A stretch of DNA of 64,000 bases from Paracoccus thiocyanatus (GCF_900156255.1 NZ_FTMK01000016.1:20522-84521); one strand, 5' to 3'; counted from the stretch's first letter, positions 51,119 to 61,622 are shown. Notes: generated by a model from the sequence alone, not told the origin. Numbers and translations are program-made.

Positions 51119-52009
51119 CTATCGGTCTCCCTTCATGTCATGTCCTTGGACGATCATCGGCTCGTCAGGAGGGTGACCGCCGTAGAAATCTTTCAGGACC
51201 GACACGGCCTGCTCTGCTGTTTCGACGAAGCGGAAGAGGGCGCGATCCTGCGAAGAGATCATTCCCTCATCGACCAGGAAGTCGAAATCGATCGCCCGGT
51301 TCCAGAATTCCCGTCCGAACAGGATGATCGGAAGGCTTTGCATCTTTCGGGTTTGCACAAGGGTCAGGACTTCGAACAGTTCATCGAGGGTGCCATAGCC
51401 GCCGGGAAAGGCCACGAGTGCCTTGGCCCGCAGCAGGAAGTGCATTTTGCGTATGGCGAAGTAGCGAAAACGGAATGCGAGGTCCGGTGTGATGAACGGG
51501 TTTGGCCTCTGTTCGCTCGGCAAGGTGACATTCAAACCGGCCGAGCGCGCTCCAACATCGAAGGCACCGCGGTTCGCAGCCTCCATCACGCCCGGGCCAC
51601 CGCCTGTGACGATAACGAAATCCCGGCGTCCGACCCGTTGAAATTGGTGCGAGACGAGCTCAGAAAAACACCGCGCTTCTGCATAGTAGCGCGACCAATG
51701 TAGCCGGCGTTCGGCTGCCAGAAGTTGTCGTTCGGATGCCGGGTCCTCCCGGTGGAGCTGTTGAGCTTCTTCCAACTGCTTTTCTGCGACTTCCGGCGAG
51801 ACGATACGGGCGCTGCCAAATACCACCACAGTCGAGTGGATATCATGGTGACGCAGCGCGCGTTCTGGCTTGATCAGTTCGAGTTGCAGGCGCACCGGAC
51901 GCAGATCGTCCTCCGCCAGAAAATCCAAGTCCTCGTGCGCCAATCGATACGCGGGCCCGACCAGGATATGTTCGGTGAGTTCTCTTTCGCTTGTCCGGTC
52001 GATGGTCAT
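51119..52009 (-). CDS. LOG-family protein (TIGR00730-type)
   Basis: A 296-residue protein started at 52009, whose ATG overlaps the stop of the metallo-beta-lactamase gene (ATGA); ATG 52033 is an alternative. The LOG fold is shown by V-F-G-S-A-R-I, V-T-G-G-G-P-G-V-M-E-A-A-N-R-G and the P-G-G-Y-G-T-L-D-E-L-F-E signature. LOG proteins hydrolyse nucleoside 5'-monophosphates, some acting on cytokinin precursors; in bacteria several have a nucleotide-salvage or stress role. An N-terminal 90-residue extension precedes the fold. Part of the leftward operon. Confidence 0.88.
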   Translation of the reverse strand: MTIDRTSERELTEHILVGPAYRLAHEDLDFLAEDDLRPVRLQLELIKPERALRHHDIHSTVVVFGSARIVSPEVAEKQLEEAQQLHREDPASERQLLAAERRLHWSRYYAEARCFSELVSHQFQRVGRRDFVIVTGGGPGVMEAANRGAFDVGARSAGLNVTLPSEQRPNPFITPDLAFRFRYFAIRKMHFLLRAKALVAFPGGYGTLDELFEVLTLVQTRKMQSLPIILFGREFWNRAIDFDFLVDEGMISSQDRALFRFVETAEQAVSVLKDFYGGHPPDEPMIVQGHDMKGDR

Positions 52010-53421
52010 GGGCTTGGGCCTATTTCGAAACATGCACCCGGTTCAGGAACTGTCACCGTCCAGCCCTTCTCGGTTCGAAGCGCGTGCGCGAATTCCAGTG
52101 CCGCTGTCTCCTCGCCGTGCACAATGAAGGTCTGATGCGGTGGCACTCTGAAACCATCCGCCCAAGCCATGAGCGCCTTCCGGTCCGCATGCGCGGACAG
52201 CCCGTTGACCGAGTGAATGGCGGCCCGCACCGGGATGTCGTCTCCAAACAGGCGGACCCGCCGGACGCCATCCACAAGCTGCCGACCCAGCGATCCCTTG
52301 GCCTGGAACCCGGTGATCATCACAACGGACTCGGGTCGGGGCAGGTTCTGTCGCAGATGGTGACGGATGCGCCCGGCATCACACATACCGCTGGCCGAGA
52401 TGATTATCGCCCCTGCGCTGATCTGGTTGAGTGCCTTCGATTCGTCGACACTCGATGTGAACTTGAGATAGGGGAGGTCCGCACCCACCTTGTGCCATCC
52501 CGCGAGGTTCTTCGCCTGTTCGTCGAACAACTCCAGATGTCGGCGGGTGATCCTTGTGGCTTCGGTCGCCATCGGCGAGTCCACAAAAATCATCAAGTCG
52601 CGAAGTCGTCCTTCGCAGGTCAGCCGATGCAGATGGTAGAGCACCTCTTGCGTGCGACCGACTGCGAAGGCGGGCACGATAATATTTCCGCCGTCGCCGT
52701 GGCGGGTGCGTTCGACGATCTCGATCATCTCGTCCAGAGTTGTGCTCAGATCCTCGTGCTCGCGGTTCCCATAGGTCGACTCGATTACCAGAATATCAGC
52801 ATCGGGAATGGGCGTGGGATCCCGTAGGATTGGCCGCCCGGGCTGCCCCAGATCGCCACTGAACACGATCTTAGTTGTTTCGCCGTCCCCTTCGGATATC
52901 CAGACTTCGATGATCGCCGAGCCGAGGATATGGCCGGCATCGTGGAACCGGCAGCGCACATTTTCATTCGGGGTGAGCTTGGTGTCGTAGCGGATCGCGT
53001 GAACCTGCCGCAGACAAAGCCTGACATCGTTCATGGTGTAGATTGGCTCTGTCGAAGAGGCTGCACCGCGCTTGGATCTGCGCCAGTGCTTTCGAGCGTC
53101 CGATTCCTGAATGTGGGCGCTGTCTGGCAGCATGACGCCTAACAGATCCGCTGTCGCTTCGGTTGCGAAAATCGGCCCGGTGAACCCTGCCTTGGTCAGT
53201 TTTGGCAGCAGACCGCTGTGGTCGATATGCGCATGTGTCAGAAGAACGAAATCAATTGATTCCGGGTCGAAACCGAAGGGTTTTCGATTGCGGGCAGGCG
53301 CTTCCCGCCCGCCTTGAAACATGCCGCAATCGATCAGAAACCGGACTTCGCCGGTTTCAACGAGGAAGCAGGAGCCGGTGACTTCGCGCGCCGCGCCCAG
53401 AAAGCTGATCTTCGGCGCCAT
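52006..53421 (-). CDS. Metallo-beta-lactamase/beta-CASP protein (RNA-processing type)
   Basis: A 471-residue protein started at ATG 53421 (the frame opens further upstream without a ribosome site). Metal motifs: T-H-A-H-I-D-H-S-G, H-D-A-G-H-I-L-G-S, F-S-G-D-L-G. The beta-CASP region has I-V-P-A-F-A-V-G-R-T-Q-E, G-M-C-D-A-G-R and S-A-H-A-D-R near the end. This is the CPSF/RNase J-like group annotated as having an RNA specificity domain, so an RNase is likely. It starts one base before the TetR stop, so the genes are coupled. Confidence 0.88.
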   Translation of the reverse strand: MAPKISFLGAAREVTGSCFLVETGEVRFLIDCGMFQGGREAPARNRKPFGFDPESIDFVLLTHAHIDHSGLLPKLTKAGFTGPIFATEATADLLGVMLPDSAHIQESDARKHWRRSKRGAASSTEPIYTMNDVRLCLRQVHAIRYDTKLTPNENVRCRFHDAGHILGSAIIEVWISEGDGETTKIVFSGDLGQPGRPILRDPTPIPDADILVIESTYGNREHEDLSTTLDEMIEIVERTRHGDGGNIIVPAFAVGRTQEVLYHLHRLTCEGRLRDLMIFVDSPMATEATRITRRHLELFDEQAKNLAGWHKVGADLPYLKFTSSVDESKALNQISAGAIIISASGMCDAGRIRHHLRQNLPRPESVVMITGFQAKGSLGRQLVDGVRRVRLFGDDIPVRAAIHSVNGLSAHADRKALMAWADGFRVPPHQTFIVHGEETAALEFAHALRTEKGWTVTVPEPGACFEIGPSP

Positions 53422-53422
53422 G

Positions 53423-54073
53423 TCACTCCTGCTCCTCGGCATCGCCCGCCCTAGAAATCCCGTGTAGATAGATTCCAAAAACACGTGGCGCATCGGCGCG
53501 CATTTTATCCACGTCGCCGGCGATCAGGGATTGCATCACGAGGCCCTGAATGGTGCCAATGAACAGAGTGGCCGCCGCCTCGGCATCAAGATTGTCGCGC
53601 AATTCGCCGCATTCCTTGCCACTCGTAATCATGTCGCGCAGGCGTGCCGCGTATTGTTTCATCATGCTCTGCGCGAGACGCTTGGCCGGCGTCTGCCGAG
53701 CGCCCTGAAGCTCTCCGAACAGCATGCGTGGTGCGCCTGGATGATCGGCAACAAATGCGATGTGGGCGAGAAACATCGCCTCCATCTTTCCCGTAGGCGA
53801 AGTGATGTCTTTGGCCGCGCGATCGATCCGGGCCATCAGGTTCTTGGCCACCCAGTTCATGACCGCTTTCCAAATCGCATCCTTGTTCGGAAAGTGGCGA
53901 AAGATCGCGCCCTGTGTCAGCTTCATGTGCTTGGCAATGGCCGCGGTCGTAATGCTGTCCGGGTTGGAAGAGCCGGCCAGGTCGATGACCGCTTCGACCG
54001 TAATGTTGCGGCGCTCTTCCGCCGGGATCTTTTTTGGTTTCGTCTTGGTCAATGAAACGTCTCCGTTTGCCAT
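53423..54073 (-). CDS. TetR-family regulator
   Basis: A 216-residue protein started at 54073. The N-terminal HTH is clear: I-T-T-A-A-I-A-K-H-M-K-L-T-Q-G-A-I-F-R-H-F-P-N-K-D-A-I-W. The C-terminal domain is a typical AcrR/TetR helical ligand pocket. It lies second in the leftward operon and overlaps the first gene by 25 bases. A perfect dyad upstream of the operon (54521-54538) is the natural operator, so it is probably an autorepressor. The inducer is unknown. Confidence 0.88.
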   Translation of the reverse strand: MANGDVSLTKTKPKKIPAEERRNITVEAVIDLAGSSNPDSITTAAIAKHMKLTQGAIFRHFPNKDAIWKAVMNWVAKNLMARIDRAAKDITSPTGKMEAMFLAHIAFVADHPGAPRMLFGELQGARQTPAKRLAQSMMKQYAARLRDMITSGKECGELRDNLDAEAAATLFIGTIQGLVMQSLIAGDVDKMRADAPRVFGIYLHGISRAGDAEEQE

Positions 54074-54456
54074 ACATATGCAGCCGTCCATATCATCGCG
54101 GCGACCATTGAAATGCCGCCAGCCACAACGAGGACCGGCGGAACACCAAAAAGCACCTCTGCCAGAATGCCCAGAGGCATCAGCAGCCCGAGCAGTGCCA
54201 ACGCGGATATCCAGCGCCCGGTCCGGGTGTCCGGGGCGCGCGACAGGGCGAGACCGACCGCAATATTGATGAGCGCGAACAGGTTGCCGTGAACATGCGC
54301 AAGCCGCGATTCGAAATGCGTACCCACCGCATAGTCAGCGATCCACTGCTCCTTGCCCGGCGCGAAATCGCGCAAGAAGATCAGCACGAACCCGTACAGC
54401 ATGAAAAGTGCCAGGAACGCGAAGCCCGTCACGACATTCGTTTTGCCCGTCAGCAT
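54049..54456 (-). CDS. Small membrane protein, first gene of the leftward operon
   Basis: A 135-residue protein with four hydrophobic helices (about 7-30, 52-74, 80-103 and 107-130) and a histidine-containing loop (H-F-E-S-R-L-A-H-V-H-G-N). No family was recognised with confidence; the H-V-H-G-N pattern recalls small haem- or metal-linked membrane proteins, but that is not firm. Start at 54456 has GGAGGAG upstream. The following TetR start lies inside its end. Confidence 0.65.
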   Translation of the reverse strand: MLTGKTNVVTGFAFLALFMLYGFVLIFLRDFAPGKEQWIADYAVGTHFESRLAHVHGNLFALINIAVGLALSRAPDTRTGRWISALALLGLLMPLGILAEVLFGVPPVLVVAGGISMVAAMIWTAAYVWQTETFH

Positions 54457-54520
54457 GGGTCTCCTCCTCGGTCAGTCGCGGCACTTACCTGCCTTGCCGT
54501 GCATCATGGCTTGAATAAAT

Positions 54521-54538
54521 ATAGTAATCAATTACTAT
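54521..54538. promoter_or_regulatory. Perfect TetR-type dyad between divergent operons
   Basis: ATAGTAAT (54521-54528), CA, ATTACTAT (54531-54538) is a perfect 8-bp inverted repeat in an AT-rich patch of the 173-bp gap between the leftward operon and the PHA synthase gene. A site here could control both directions. Confidence 0.65.
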
Positions 54539-54629
54539 CTTGATTCGAGATTGTCCAGCGGTGCCGGTGCCATTGATCATGGTCTCGAGATCGCCGGCCG
54601 GACATCAGGCAATATCGATGGAGCGGCAA

Positions 54630-56504
54630 ATGTCGGACCAGGTGGTAAAACTGCGCGATGCGCAAGGAAAGCAGGGGACAGCACGAGCGGTGCCTGACCG
54701 CTCTACACGCGACATGTCAGACGCTAAGGCCGAGCCGGAACGGGATGCGGCGATGACGTCTGACACCGATGATCGTCCGGATACACATGATACCCGTCAC
54801 GAAGCGTTCGACCATGCGGCACAGGTTTGGCTTTCGCGCTTCACGCATGGGTTGTCGCCCGCTGCCCTCATGAATGCCTGGTTCGATTGGGCGACGCATA
54901 TGGTCGCTGCTCCGGGAAAACAGTTGGAAATCGCAGAAAAGGCTGGAGAAAAGTTCGGTCGGTACACGCGCTATGCAATGGCATGCACAGGTTCGACCAA
55001 CGCGGTGGCGCCCTGCATTGATCCACTGCCGCAAGACAACCGGTTTCGCGGCGATGCTTGGAAAATGCCCCCCTTCAATCTGATTCAGCAAGGTTTTCTG
55101 CTGCAGCAGCAATGGTGGCACAACCTGGTCACTGATGTACCCGGTGTGACTGTTCAGCACGAGCGCGAATTGCAATTCCTGACGCGCCAGATGCTTGATG
55201 TTCTCTCTCCATCCAACTTTCCCGGAACCAACCCCGAGGTTCTGAAAAAGACGCAACAGACCGGCGGTCTGAACCTGATCCGGGGGTTCCAGAACTACAT
55301 GGAGGACCTGCAGGACCTCATGGCAGGAGAGGCCCCCGATGGCGCCGACTCCTTCCAGCCAGGCCGGGACGTGGCGGTAACGAAAGGCAGCATCGTTTAC
55401 CGCAATCAGTTGATCGAACTCATCCAGTACGCCCCACTCACGGACAAGGTACGACCTGAGCCGATCCTGATCGTCCCGGCCTGGATCATGAAATACTATA
55501 TCCTCGACCTCTCGCCGCAAAACTCGTTGGTGCGCTATCTGGTCGAGCTAGGCCACACCGTCTTCATGATTTCGTGGAAGAACCCCGATGCGGGCGACCG
55601 TGACATGACTCTGGACGATTATCGTCGGCTGGGTGTAATGGAAGCGCTGGATGCGGTCAGCGCGATCGTCCCGGATCAGAAGGTTCATGCCGTCGGTTAT
55701 TGCCTCGGCGGTACGCTCCTGTCGATCGCCTCCGCCGCGATGGCGCGCGATGACGACGCGCGGCTGGCCTCGCTGTCGTTGCTGGCCAGTCAGATCGATT
55801 TCACCGAACCGGGCGAATTGGCGCTGTTCATCAACGAAAGCCAGCTCGCGTTTCTCGACAGCGTGATGTGGAAGCAGGGCTATCTTGACACCACGCAAAT
55901 GGCCGGCGCCTTCCAGATGCTGCGCTCGAACGATCTGATCTGGTCGCGGATTGTGCGCGAATACCTGATGGGCGAACGTGCCCAGATGAATGATCTTATG
56001 GCCTGGAACGCCGACGCGACACGCATGCCGTATCGAATGCATTCGGAATATCTGCGCAGGCTCTATCTCAACAACGACCTTGCCGAGGGTCGACTCAAGG
56101 TCGATGGCCGTCCGGTACATGTTTCGGATATCCGGGTGCCGATCTTTGCCGTGGGCACGATAAAGGATCATGTGGCACCCTGGCGGTCGGCCTTCAAGAT
56201 CGACATGCTCAGTGACACCGACGTGAGTTTCGCGCTGACCAGCGGCGGGCACAATGCCGGCATCGTCTCGGAGCCGGGCCACCCGCGCCGGACCTTCCGG
56301 GTGCGGCACCGCAAGGCCGAGGACTTGCACATGGATCCCGACACGTGGCTGAGCGAGACGCCTGAGCGGGAGGGATCATGGTGGCCGACCTGGTCAGAAT
56401 GGCTGACTGCCCGCTCGGGCGACATGACTGGCCCGCCCCGGATGGGCCGCAAGGATCATCCGCCGCTCGACGACGCGCCGGGAACATTTGTGTTTCAGAA
56501 ATAA
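54630..56504 (+). CDS. phaC: Class I poly(3-hydroxyalkanoate) synthase
   Basis: A 624-residue PHA synthase. The start at 54630 has GGAGC upstream; in-frame starts at 54540 and 54618 would add 4-30 residues. After a disordered N-terminus comes the synthase N-domain, then the lipase-like box G-Y-C-L-G-G with the catalytic Cys. The catalytic Asp is in V-G-T-I-K-D-H-V-A-P-W and the His in S-G-G-H-N-A-G-I. It polymerises hydroxyacyl-CoA into storage granules. No phaA/phaB are beside it, so monomer supply comes from the host. It is divergent from the TetR operon. Confidence 0.92.
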   Translation: MSDQVVKLRDAQGKQGTARAVPDRSTRDMSDAKAEPERDAAMTSDTDDRPDTHDTRHEAFDHAAQVWLSRFTHGLSPAALMNAWFDWATHMVAAPGKQLEIAEKAGEKFGRYTRYAMACTGSTNAVAPCIDPLPQDNRFRGDAWKMPPFNLIQQGFLLQQQWWHNLVTDVPGVTVQHERELQFLTRQMLDVLSPSNFPGTNPEVLKKTQQTGGLNLIRGFQNYMEDLQDLMAGEAPDGADSFQPGRDVAVTKGSIVYRNQLIELIQYAPLTDKVRPEPILIVPAWIMKYYILDLSPQNSLVRYLVELGHTVFMISWKNPDAGDRDMTLDDYRRLGVMEALDAVSAIVPDQKVHAVGYCLGGTLLSIASAAMARDDDARLASLSLLASQIDFTEPGELALFINESQLAFLDSVMWKQGYLDTTQMAGAFQMLRSNDLIWSRIVREYLMGERAQMNDLMAWNADATRMPYRMHSEYLRRLYLNNDLAEGRLKVDGRPVHVSDIRVPIFAVGTIKDHVAPWRSAFKIDMLSDTDVSFALTSGGHNAGIVSEPGHPRRTFRVRHRKAEDLHMDPDTWLSETPEREGSWWPTWSEWLTARSGDMTGPPRMGRKDHPPLDDAPGTFVFQK

Positions 56505-56542
56505 CGCATCAGCGGACGCCGGGAAGAACTGGAGTGAGAAAT

Positions 56543-56959
56543 ATGCAAAGCAGACGATGGGATATCCTGATTGCGGCGGTTGTCGTCACGCTTTTCGGCT
56601 TGCTGACGGTTTTATCGGGCGGGCGCGCACTTTTCGGTGGCTCGGAGGCACGTGCGGCGGTCGGCGATGCGGTCCTCTTCGTTCTATGGTTCAACTTCCT
56701 GGCCGGCTTCGCCTATGTCGCAGCAGGTATCGGGCTCATGTTGCAGACAAACTGGGCGGTCAAGTTATCGATCGCCATCCTCATCGCCACGATCCTGGTG
56801 ATGATCGCCTTCGGTGTCCACGTTCTGCTCGGCGGCGCCTATGAGATGCGGACGGTATGGGCCATGAGCCTGCGAACCGTCGTCTGGGGCGTCATTGTCG
56901 GCCTCGCGATCCGCGACCCGGACGGGCTCGCTCCAGAACAGCTAGAAGAACGTCACTGA
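56543..56959 (+). CDS. Small membrane protein between phaC and the arginine genes
   Basis: A 138-residue protein with four transmembrane helices (about 6-25, 43-67, 73-95 and 110-128), starting at ATG 56543 behind GGAGTGAG. No family recognised. Similar in size and layout to the small membrane protein at 54049, though the sequences differ. It sits 38 bases after phaC and 28 before the transporter, so it is probably in the same transcript. Confidence 0.65.
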   Translation: MQSRRWDILIAAVVVTLFGLLTVLSGGRALFGGSEARAAVGDAVLFVLWFNFLAGFAYVAAGIGLMLQTNWAVKLSIAILIATILVMIAFGVHVLLGGAYEMRTVWAMSLRTVVWGVIVGLAIRDPDGLAPEQLEERH

Positions 56960-56987
56960 ATTAGTTTAACAAGCTAGGGAGGGCAGC

Positions 56988-58436
56988 ATGTCGCAAGACA
57001 ACGCAAATGGTCAGAGTGGCGCCCCGGAGCTTCAATCTCGGTTTCCATCGGCCTACACGATCCTGTTCCTTCTGATCGTGCTGGTCGCGGTGCTGACCTG
57101 GATCATCCCGGCCGGCCGGTACGACCGGGTGATGAACGAGGAGGTCGGCCGCGAAGTGGCCGTCGCCGGCACCTATCAGCAGGTCGATCCGAACCCGCAG
57201 GGCTTCGTCGCGGTGATGCTGGCGCCGATTGCGGGGTTCTACGATCCCGACAGCTATGCGGCGAACGCCATCGACGTGGCGCTTTTCATCCTGTTCCTGG
57301 GCGGGTTCCTGGGCGTGGTGAACGCCACCGGCGCGATCGACACCGGGATCAGAACGGCGATGTCCGCGATGAAGGGGCACGAGATCTGGATGATCCCGAT
57401 CATGATGTGCCTTTTCGCGCTGGGCGGCACGACCTATGGCATGGCCGAGGAAACGCTGGCCTTCTACGCGATCCTGATCCCGGTCATGATCGCCGCGGGC
57501 TACGACGCGGTGACGGGGGTCGCGATCATCCTGGTCGGGGCGGGGATCGGCGTGCTCGGCTCGACGATCAACCCCTTCGCCACGGTCATCGCCTCGAACG
57601 CGGCGAGCATCCCCTTTACCGAGGGCATGATCCTGCGGCTGGTGATCCTGCTGGGCGGGCTGGCGATCTGCGCGGCCTATGTCATGCGCTATGCGCACCG
57701 GGTCAAGGCCGATCCCGCGCGCTCGGTCGTGGCCAAGCAGGCCGAGGCGCATAGGAAGTTCTTTCTGAAGGACGAGGCCGGCGACAAGACCGAGGCCGCG
57801 CTGAGCGGCACGCAGAAGATCGTCCTGGTGATCTTTGCCGTCACCTTCGCGGTGATGATCTGGGGCGTGTCCAGCCAGGGCTGGTGGATGGCGCGGATGG
57901 GCGCGCTGTTCTTTGGCGCGGCCATCGTCATCGGGGTGGTGGCGCGGCAGGGCGAAAAGCAGCTGACCGGCAATTTCGTGGACGGCGCGCGCGACCTTCT
58001 GGGCGTCGCGCTGGTCGTGGGGCTTGCGCGCGGCATCGTCGTGATCATGGAGCAGGGGCTGATCGCCGACACGATCCTGCACGGCGCCGAACAGTCGCTT
58101 GCCGGGCTTGGCGACTTTGCCTTCATCAACCTGATGTTCTGGATCGAGATCGGCATGAGCTTTTTCGTCCCCTCCTCGTCCGGCCTTGCGGTGCTGTCGA
58201 TGCCGATCCTGGCGCCGCTTGCCGATTTCGCCGGCGTCGGCCGCGACCTGGTGGTCACGGCCTATCAGTCGGCGAACGGGCTGGTGAACCTGATCAACCC
58301 GACCTTCGCGGTGGTCATCGGCGGGCTTGCCATCGGGCGGGTGTCCTATGACCGCTGGATCGTCTTCATCTGGCCGCTGATGCTGATCCTGCTGGTGTTC
58401 ATCTCGGCCGCGCTGAGCGTCGGCGCGCTGTTCTGA
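56988..58436 (+). CDS. YfcC/DcuC-family transporter, likely arginine/ornithine exchanger
   Basis: A 482-residue inner-membrane protein with about 12 helices. W-I-I-P-A-G-R-Y in the first loop, [11 protein letters not shown] and [10 protein letters not shown] belong to the YfcC/C4-dicarboxylate anaerobic carrier family (PF03606). Members next to arginine deiminase genes are thought to exchange arginine for ornithine (ArcD-like role, although classic ArcD is a different family). GGGAGGG precedes the start. Only 14 bases separate it from arcA. Confidence 0.85.
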   Translation: MSQDNANGQSGAPELQSRFPSAYTILFLLIVLVAVLTWIIPAGRYDRVMNEEVGREVAVAGTYQQVDPNPQGFVAVMLAPIAGFYDPDSYAANAIDVALFILFLGGFLGVVNATGAIDTGIRTAMSAMKGHEIWMIPIMMCLFALGGTTYGMAEETLAFYAILIPVMIAAGYDAVTGVAIILVGAGIGVLGSTINPFATVIASNAASIPFTEGMILRLVILLGGLAICAAYVMRYAHRVKADPARSVVAKQAEAHRKFFLKDEAGDKTEAALSGTQKIVLVIFAVTFAVMIWGVSSQGWWMARMGALFFGAAIVIGVVARQGEKQLTGNFVDGARDLLGVALVVGLARGIVVIMEQGLIADTILHGAEQSLAGLGDFAFINLMFWIEIGMSFFVPSSSGLAVLSMPILAPLADFAGVGRDLVVTAYQSANGLVNLINPTFAVVIGGLAIGRVSYDRWIVFIWPLMLILLVFISAALSVGALF

Positions 58437-58450
58437 AAGGGAGGTCCAAC

Positions 58451-59680
58451 ATGACCGGCCACCAACTCGGGGTTCATTCCGAAAGCGGCACGCTGCGGCA
58501 GGTGATCATCTGCCGTCCCGGGCTGGCGCATCGGCGCCTGACCCCGGACAATTGCGAGGAACTGCTGTTCGACGACGTGTTCTGGGTCAAGCAGGCCCAG
58601 AAGGATCACGACGCCTTTGCCGAAGCGATGCGCGGCGAGGGTGTCGAGGTGCTGGAAACCGGCGCGATGCTGGCCGAGGTGCTGGACAACCCCGAGGCCC
58701 GCAAATGGGTGCTGGATAACCGCATATCGGCCAGCCATGTCGGCGTCGGGATGCAGCGGGAGTTGCGGGACTGGATGGACACCCTGCCGGGGGCGGCGCT
58801 GTCGGACTACCTGATCGGCGGGCTGACGGTGGGCGATCTGCCGTTCGAGGCGACAGGCATGTTCGGCAGCTACCTGGGCTATCACGGCTTCATCCTGCCG
58901 CCGCTGCCGAATTTCCTGTTCACCCGCGACAACTCGGCCTGGATATATGGAGGCGTCACGCTGAACCCGATGTATTGGCAGGCGCGGCGCCCGGAAACCC
59001 TGCTGACCGCGGCGATCTACCGGTTCCACCCGATTTTCGCGGGCAGGGCCGAGGTGATCTGGGGCGATCCGCTGGCCGATCACGGGCTTGCCACGCTGGA
59101 AGGCGGCGACCAGATGCCGGTCGGCGACGGGCTGGTGCTGATCGGCATGGGCGAGCGGACCTCGCCGCAGGCGGTGGGGCTGCTGGCGCAGGCGCTGTTC
59201 GACCAGGGCCGGGCCGAGCGGGTCATCGCCTGCCAGATGCCCAAGGCGCGGTCGGCCATGCATCTCGATACGGTCTTTACCTTCTGCGGCGGCGATATCG
59301 TCACCAGCTTCAAGGAGGTCGCCGACGAGATGAGTTGCTATGACCTGCACCCGGGCGAAGGGGACAGGCCGCTCGACATGCGCCACGATCCCCGCCCGAT
59401 GTTCGATGTCGTGGCCGAGGCGATGGGGTTCAAACGGCTGAAGGTCGTGGCCACCGGCGGCAGCGATCCGTTCGAACAATCGCGCGAACAGTGGAACGAC
59501 GGTAACAACGTGCTGGCGCTGCGCCCCGGGCTGGTCATGGGCTATGACCGCAACGACGACACCAACGCCGCCCTGCGCGCCGAGGGCATCGAGGTGATCG
59601 AACTGCCCGGCGCCGAACTGGGGCGCGGGCGCGGCGGCAGCCGCTGCATGTCCTGCCCCACGATCCGCGACCCGGTCTGA
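58451..59680 (+). CDS. arcA: Arginine deiminase
   Basis: A 409-residue enzyme converting arginine to citrulline and ammonia. Family motifs: [10 protein letters not shown] at the start, F-T-R-D-N-S near residue 155, H-L-D-T-V-F-T-F-C near 275, and the nucleophile Cys in G-G-S-R-C-M-S-C-P near the end. First enzyme of the ADI pathway; the product is processed by the next gene. AAGGGAGG precedes it. The gene order transporter-arcA-arcB-arcC is complete. Confidence 0.95.
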   Translation: MTGHQLGVHSESGTLRQVIICRPGLAHRRLTPDNCEELLFDDVFWVKQAQKDHDAFAEAMRGEGVEVLETGAMLAEVLDNPEARKWVLDNRISASHVGVGMQRELRDWMDTLPGAALSDYLIGGLTVGDLPFEATGMFGSYLGYHGFILPPLPNFLFTRDNSAWIYGGVTLNPMYWQARRPETLLTAAIYRFHPIFAGRAEVIWGDPLADHGLATLEGGDQMPVGDGLVLIGMGERTSPQAVGLLAQALFDQGRAERVIACQMPKARSAMHLDTVFTFCGGDIVTSFKEVADEMSCYDLHPGEGDRPLDMRHDPRPMFDVVAEAMGFKRLKVVATGGSDPFEQSREQWNDGNNVLALRPGLVMGYDRNDDTNAALRAEGIEVIELPGAELGRGRGGSRCMSCPTIRDPV

Positions 59681-59691
59681 GGAGGCACCGC

Positions 59692-60693
59692 ATGGCTTAC
59701 AACCTGAAAAACCGTCATTTCCTGACCCTGCGCGATTTCACGCCGCAGGAAATCGCCTTCCTGCTGAAGCTTTCGGCCGACCTGAAGGCCGCCAAGTATG
59801 CCGGCACCGAGGTGCCGATGCTCAGGGGCAGGGAAATCGCGCTGATCTTCGAAAAGGACAGCACCCGCACCCGCGTGGGATTCGAGGTGGCGGCCCACGA
59901 TCAGGGCGCGACCGTTACCTACCTGGGTCCCTCGGGCAACCACATGGGCCACAAGGAGACCGTCAAGGATACCGCCCGCGTGCTGGGCCGCGTCTATGAC
60001 GCGATCGAGTATCGCGGCTTCGGGCAGGAGGTGGTGCAGACCCTGGCCGAATGGTCGGGCGTGCCGGTGTATAACGGGCTGACGGACGAATTCCACCCGA
60101 CCCAGATCCTTGCCGATTTCCTGACCATGCAGGAACATTCCGAAAAACCCCTGCGCGAGATTGCCTATTGCTTCATGGGGGATGCGGGCAACAACATGGG
60201 CGACAGCCTGGCTATCGGCGGCGCCAAGATGGGCATGGACGTGCGGCTTTGCGCGCCGGAAAGCCTGTGGCCCGGCGCGGACATCCGCGACGAGGCGCAG
60301 GAGATCGCGGCGGAAACCGGCGCGCGGATCACCCTGACGCAGGACGTGGACGAGGCCGTGGAGGGGGTCGATTTCATCTATACCGATGTCTGGGTGTCGA
60401 TGGGCGAGGGCAAGGAGAAATGGGCCGAACGCATCGAGCTTCTCAAACCCTACCAGGTCACCGCGCAGGTCATGGCAAAGACCGGCAACCCGCGCACGAA
60501 GTTCATGCATTGCCTGCCTGCCTTCCACAATGCCGATACCGCCGTCGGCCGGGAGATACGGGAACAGTTCGGCCTCGACGCGATGGAAGTGACCGAAGAG
60601 GTGTTCGAAAGCCCCGCCTCGATCGTCTTCGACCAGGCCGAGAACCGGATGCACACGATCAAGGCGGTGCTTGTCGCCACGCTGGGGGGCTGA
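59692..60693 (+). CDS. arcB: Ornithine carbamoyltransferase, catabolic
   Basis: A 333-residue transferase that splits citrulline phosphorolytically into ornithine and carbamoyl phosphate. Motifs: S-T-R-T-R (carbamoyl-phosphate site) at about residues 58-62, F-H-P-T-Q, and H-C-L-P-A-F-H. Starts 11 bases after arcA behind GAGGAGG. Catabolic rather than biosynthetic use is inferred from the operon. Confidence 0.95.
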   Translation: MAYNLKNRHFLTLRDFTPQEIAFLLKLSADLKAAKYAGTEVPMLRGREIALIFEKDSTRTRVGFEVAAHDQGATVTYLGPSGNHMGHKETVKDTARVLGRVYDAIEYRGFGQEVVQTLAEWSGVPVYNGLTDEFHPTQILADFLTMQEHSEKPLREIAYCFMGDAGNNMGDSLAIGGAKMGMDVRLCAPESLWPGADIRDEAQEIAAETGARITLTQDVDEAVEGVDFIYTDVWVSMGEGKEKWAERIELLKPYQVTAQVMAKTGNPRTKFMHCLPAFHNADTAVGREIREQFGLDAMEVTEEVFESPASIVFDQAENRMHTIKAVLVATLGG

Positions 60694-60695
60694 GG

Positions 60696-61622
60696 ATGCT
60701 GGTCGTGGCAGCACTTGGCGGAAATGCGCTGCTGAAACGGGGCGATCCGCTGACCGCCGAAAACCAGCGCGCCAATGTCCGCCATGCGGCCGATGCGCTG
60801 GCCCGCATCGTCCGGGCCGGGCACCGGCTGGTCGTGACCCACGGCAACGGCCCGCAGGTGGGGCTGCTGGCGCTTCAGGGCGCGGCCTACAAGCCCGACG
60901 AGGCCTATCCGCTGGACGTGCTGGGGGCCGAGACCGGCGGCATGATCGGCTACATGATCGAGCAGGAGCTGGAGAACGCGCTGGATCACGCGCACCCGGT
61001 CGCCACGCTGCTGACGCAGGTCATCGTGGACGGGCGCGACCCGGCCTTTCGCAAGCCGACGAAGTTCATCGGCCCGGTCTATGACCGCGACGAGGCCGAG
61101 GCCCGCGCGCGGGCCGCCGGCTGGACCATCGCGCAGGATGGCGACAAGTGGCGGCGCGTCGTGCCCTCGCCCGCGCCGCAGGAAATCCCCGATATCCGCG
61201 TGCTGCGGCTTTTGCTGGACCAGGGGGTGATCGTGATCTGCACCGGCGGCGGCGGCATTCCCGTGTTGCGCCGGCCCGATGGCAGTCTGACGGGCATCGA
61301 GGCGGTGATCGACAAGGATGCGGCCAGCGCCCTTCTGGCGCGGGAGCTGGGGGCCGACGCCCTGCTGCTGCTGACGGATGTCGACGCGGTCTATCGCGGT
61401 TTCGGCACCGGGGACGAAGCGGCGATCGGGGTGCTGACCCCCGACGAGGCCCGCGCGCTGGACTTGCCCGCCGGGTCGATGGGGCCCAAGGTCAGGGCCG
61501 CGGCGGATTTCGCCAGCCGGGGCGGGCTGGCCGGGATCGGGCGGCTGGACCAAGCTGTAGCGATTCTGAATCGCCAAACCGGCACCATGATCATGCAAAT
61601 GCGCGAACAGGTTGTGTGTTAA
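60696..61622 (+). CDS. arcC: Carbamate kinase
   Basis: A 308-residue enzyme making ATP from carbamoyl phosphate, the energy-yielding step. Motifs: A-L-G-G-N-A-L at the start, T-H-G-N-G-P-Q-V, and S-M-G-P-K-V near the end. It starts two bases after arcB. The last 20 or so residues differ from the usual carbamate kinase ending and use more AT-rich codons, perhaps marking a recombination edge near 61550. Confidence 0.93.
   Translation: MLVVAALGGNALLKRGDPLTAENQRANVRHAADALARIVRAGHRLVVTHGNGPQVGLLALQGAAYKPDEAYPLDVLGAETGGMIGYMIEQELENALDHAHPVATLLTQVIVDGRDPAFRKPTKFIGPVYDRDEAEARARAAGWTIAQDGDKWRRVVPSPAPQEIPDIRVLRLLLDQGVIVICTGGGGIPVLRRPDGSLTGIEAVIDKDAASALLARELGADALLLLTDVDAVYRGFGTGDEAAIGVLTPDEARALDLPAGSMGPKVRAAADFASRGGLAGIGRLDQAVAILNRQTGTMIMQMREQVVC

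Noticed and set aside
54540..54560. Possible FNR box near TTGATTCGAGATTG
   Set aside because: Only the left half fits TTGAT-N4-ATCAA; the right half does not.
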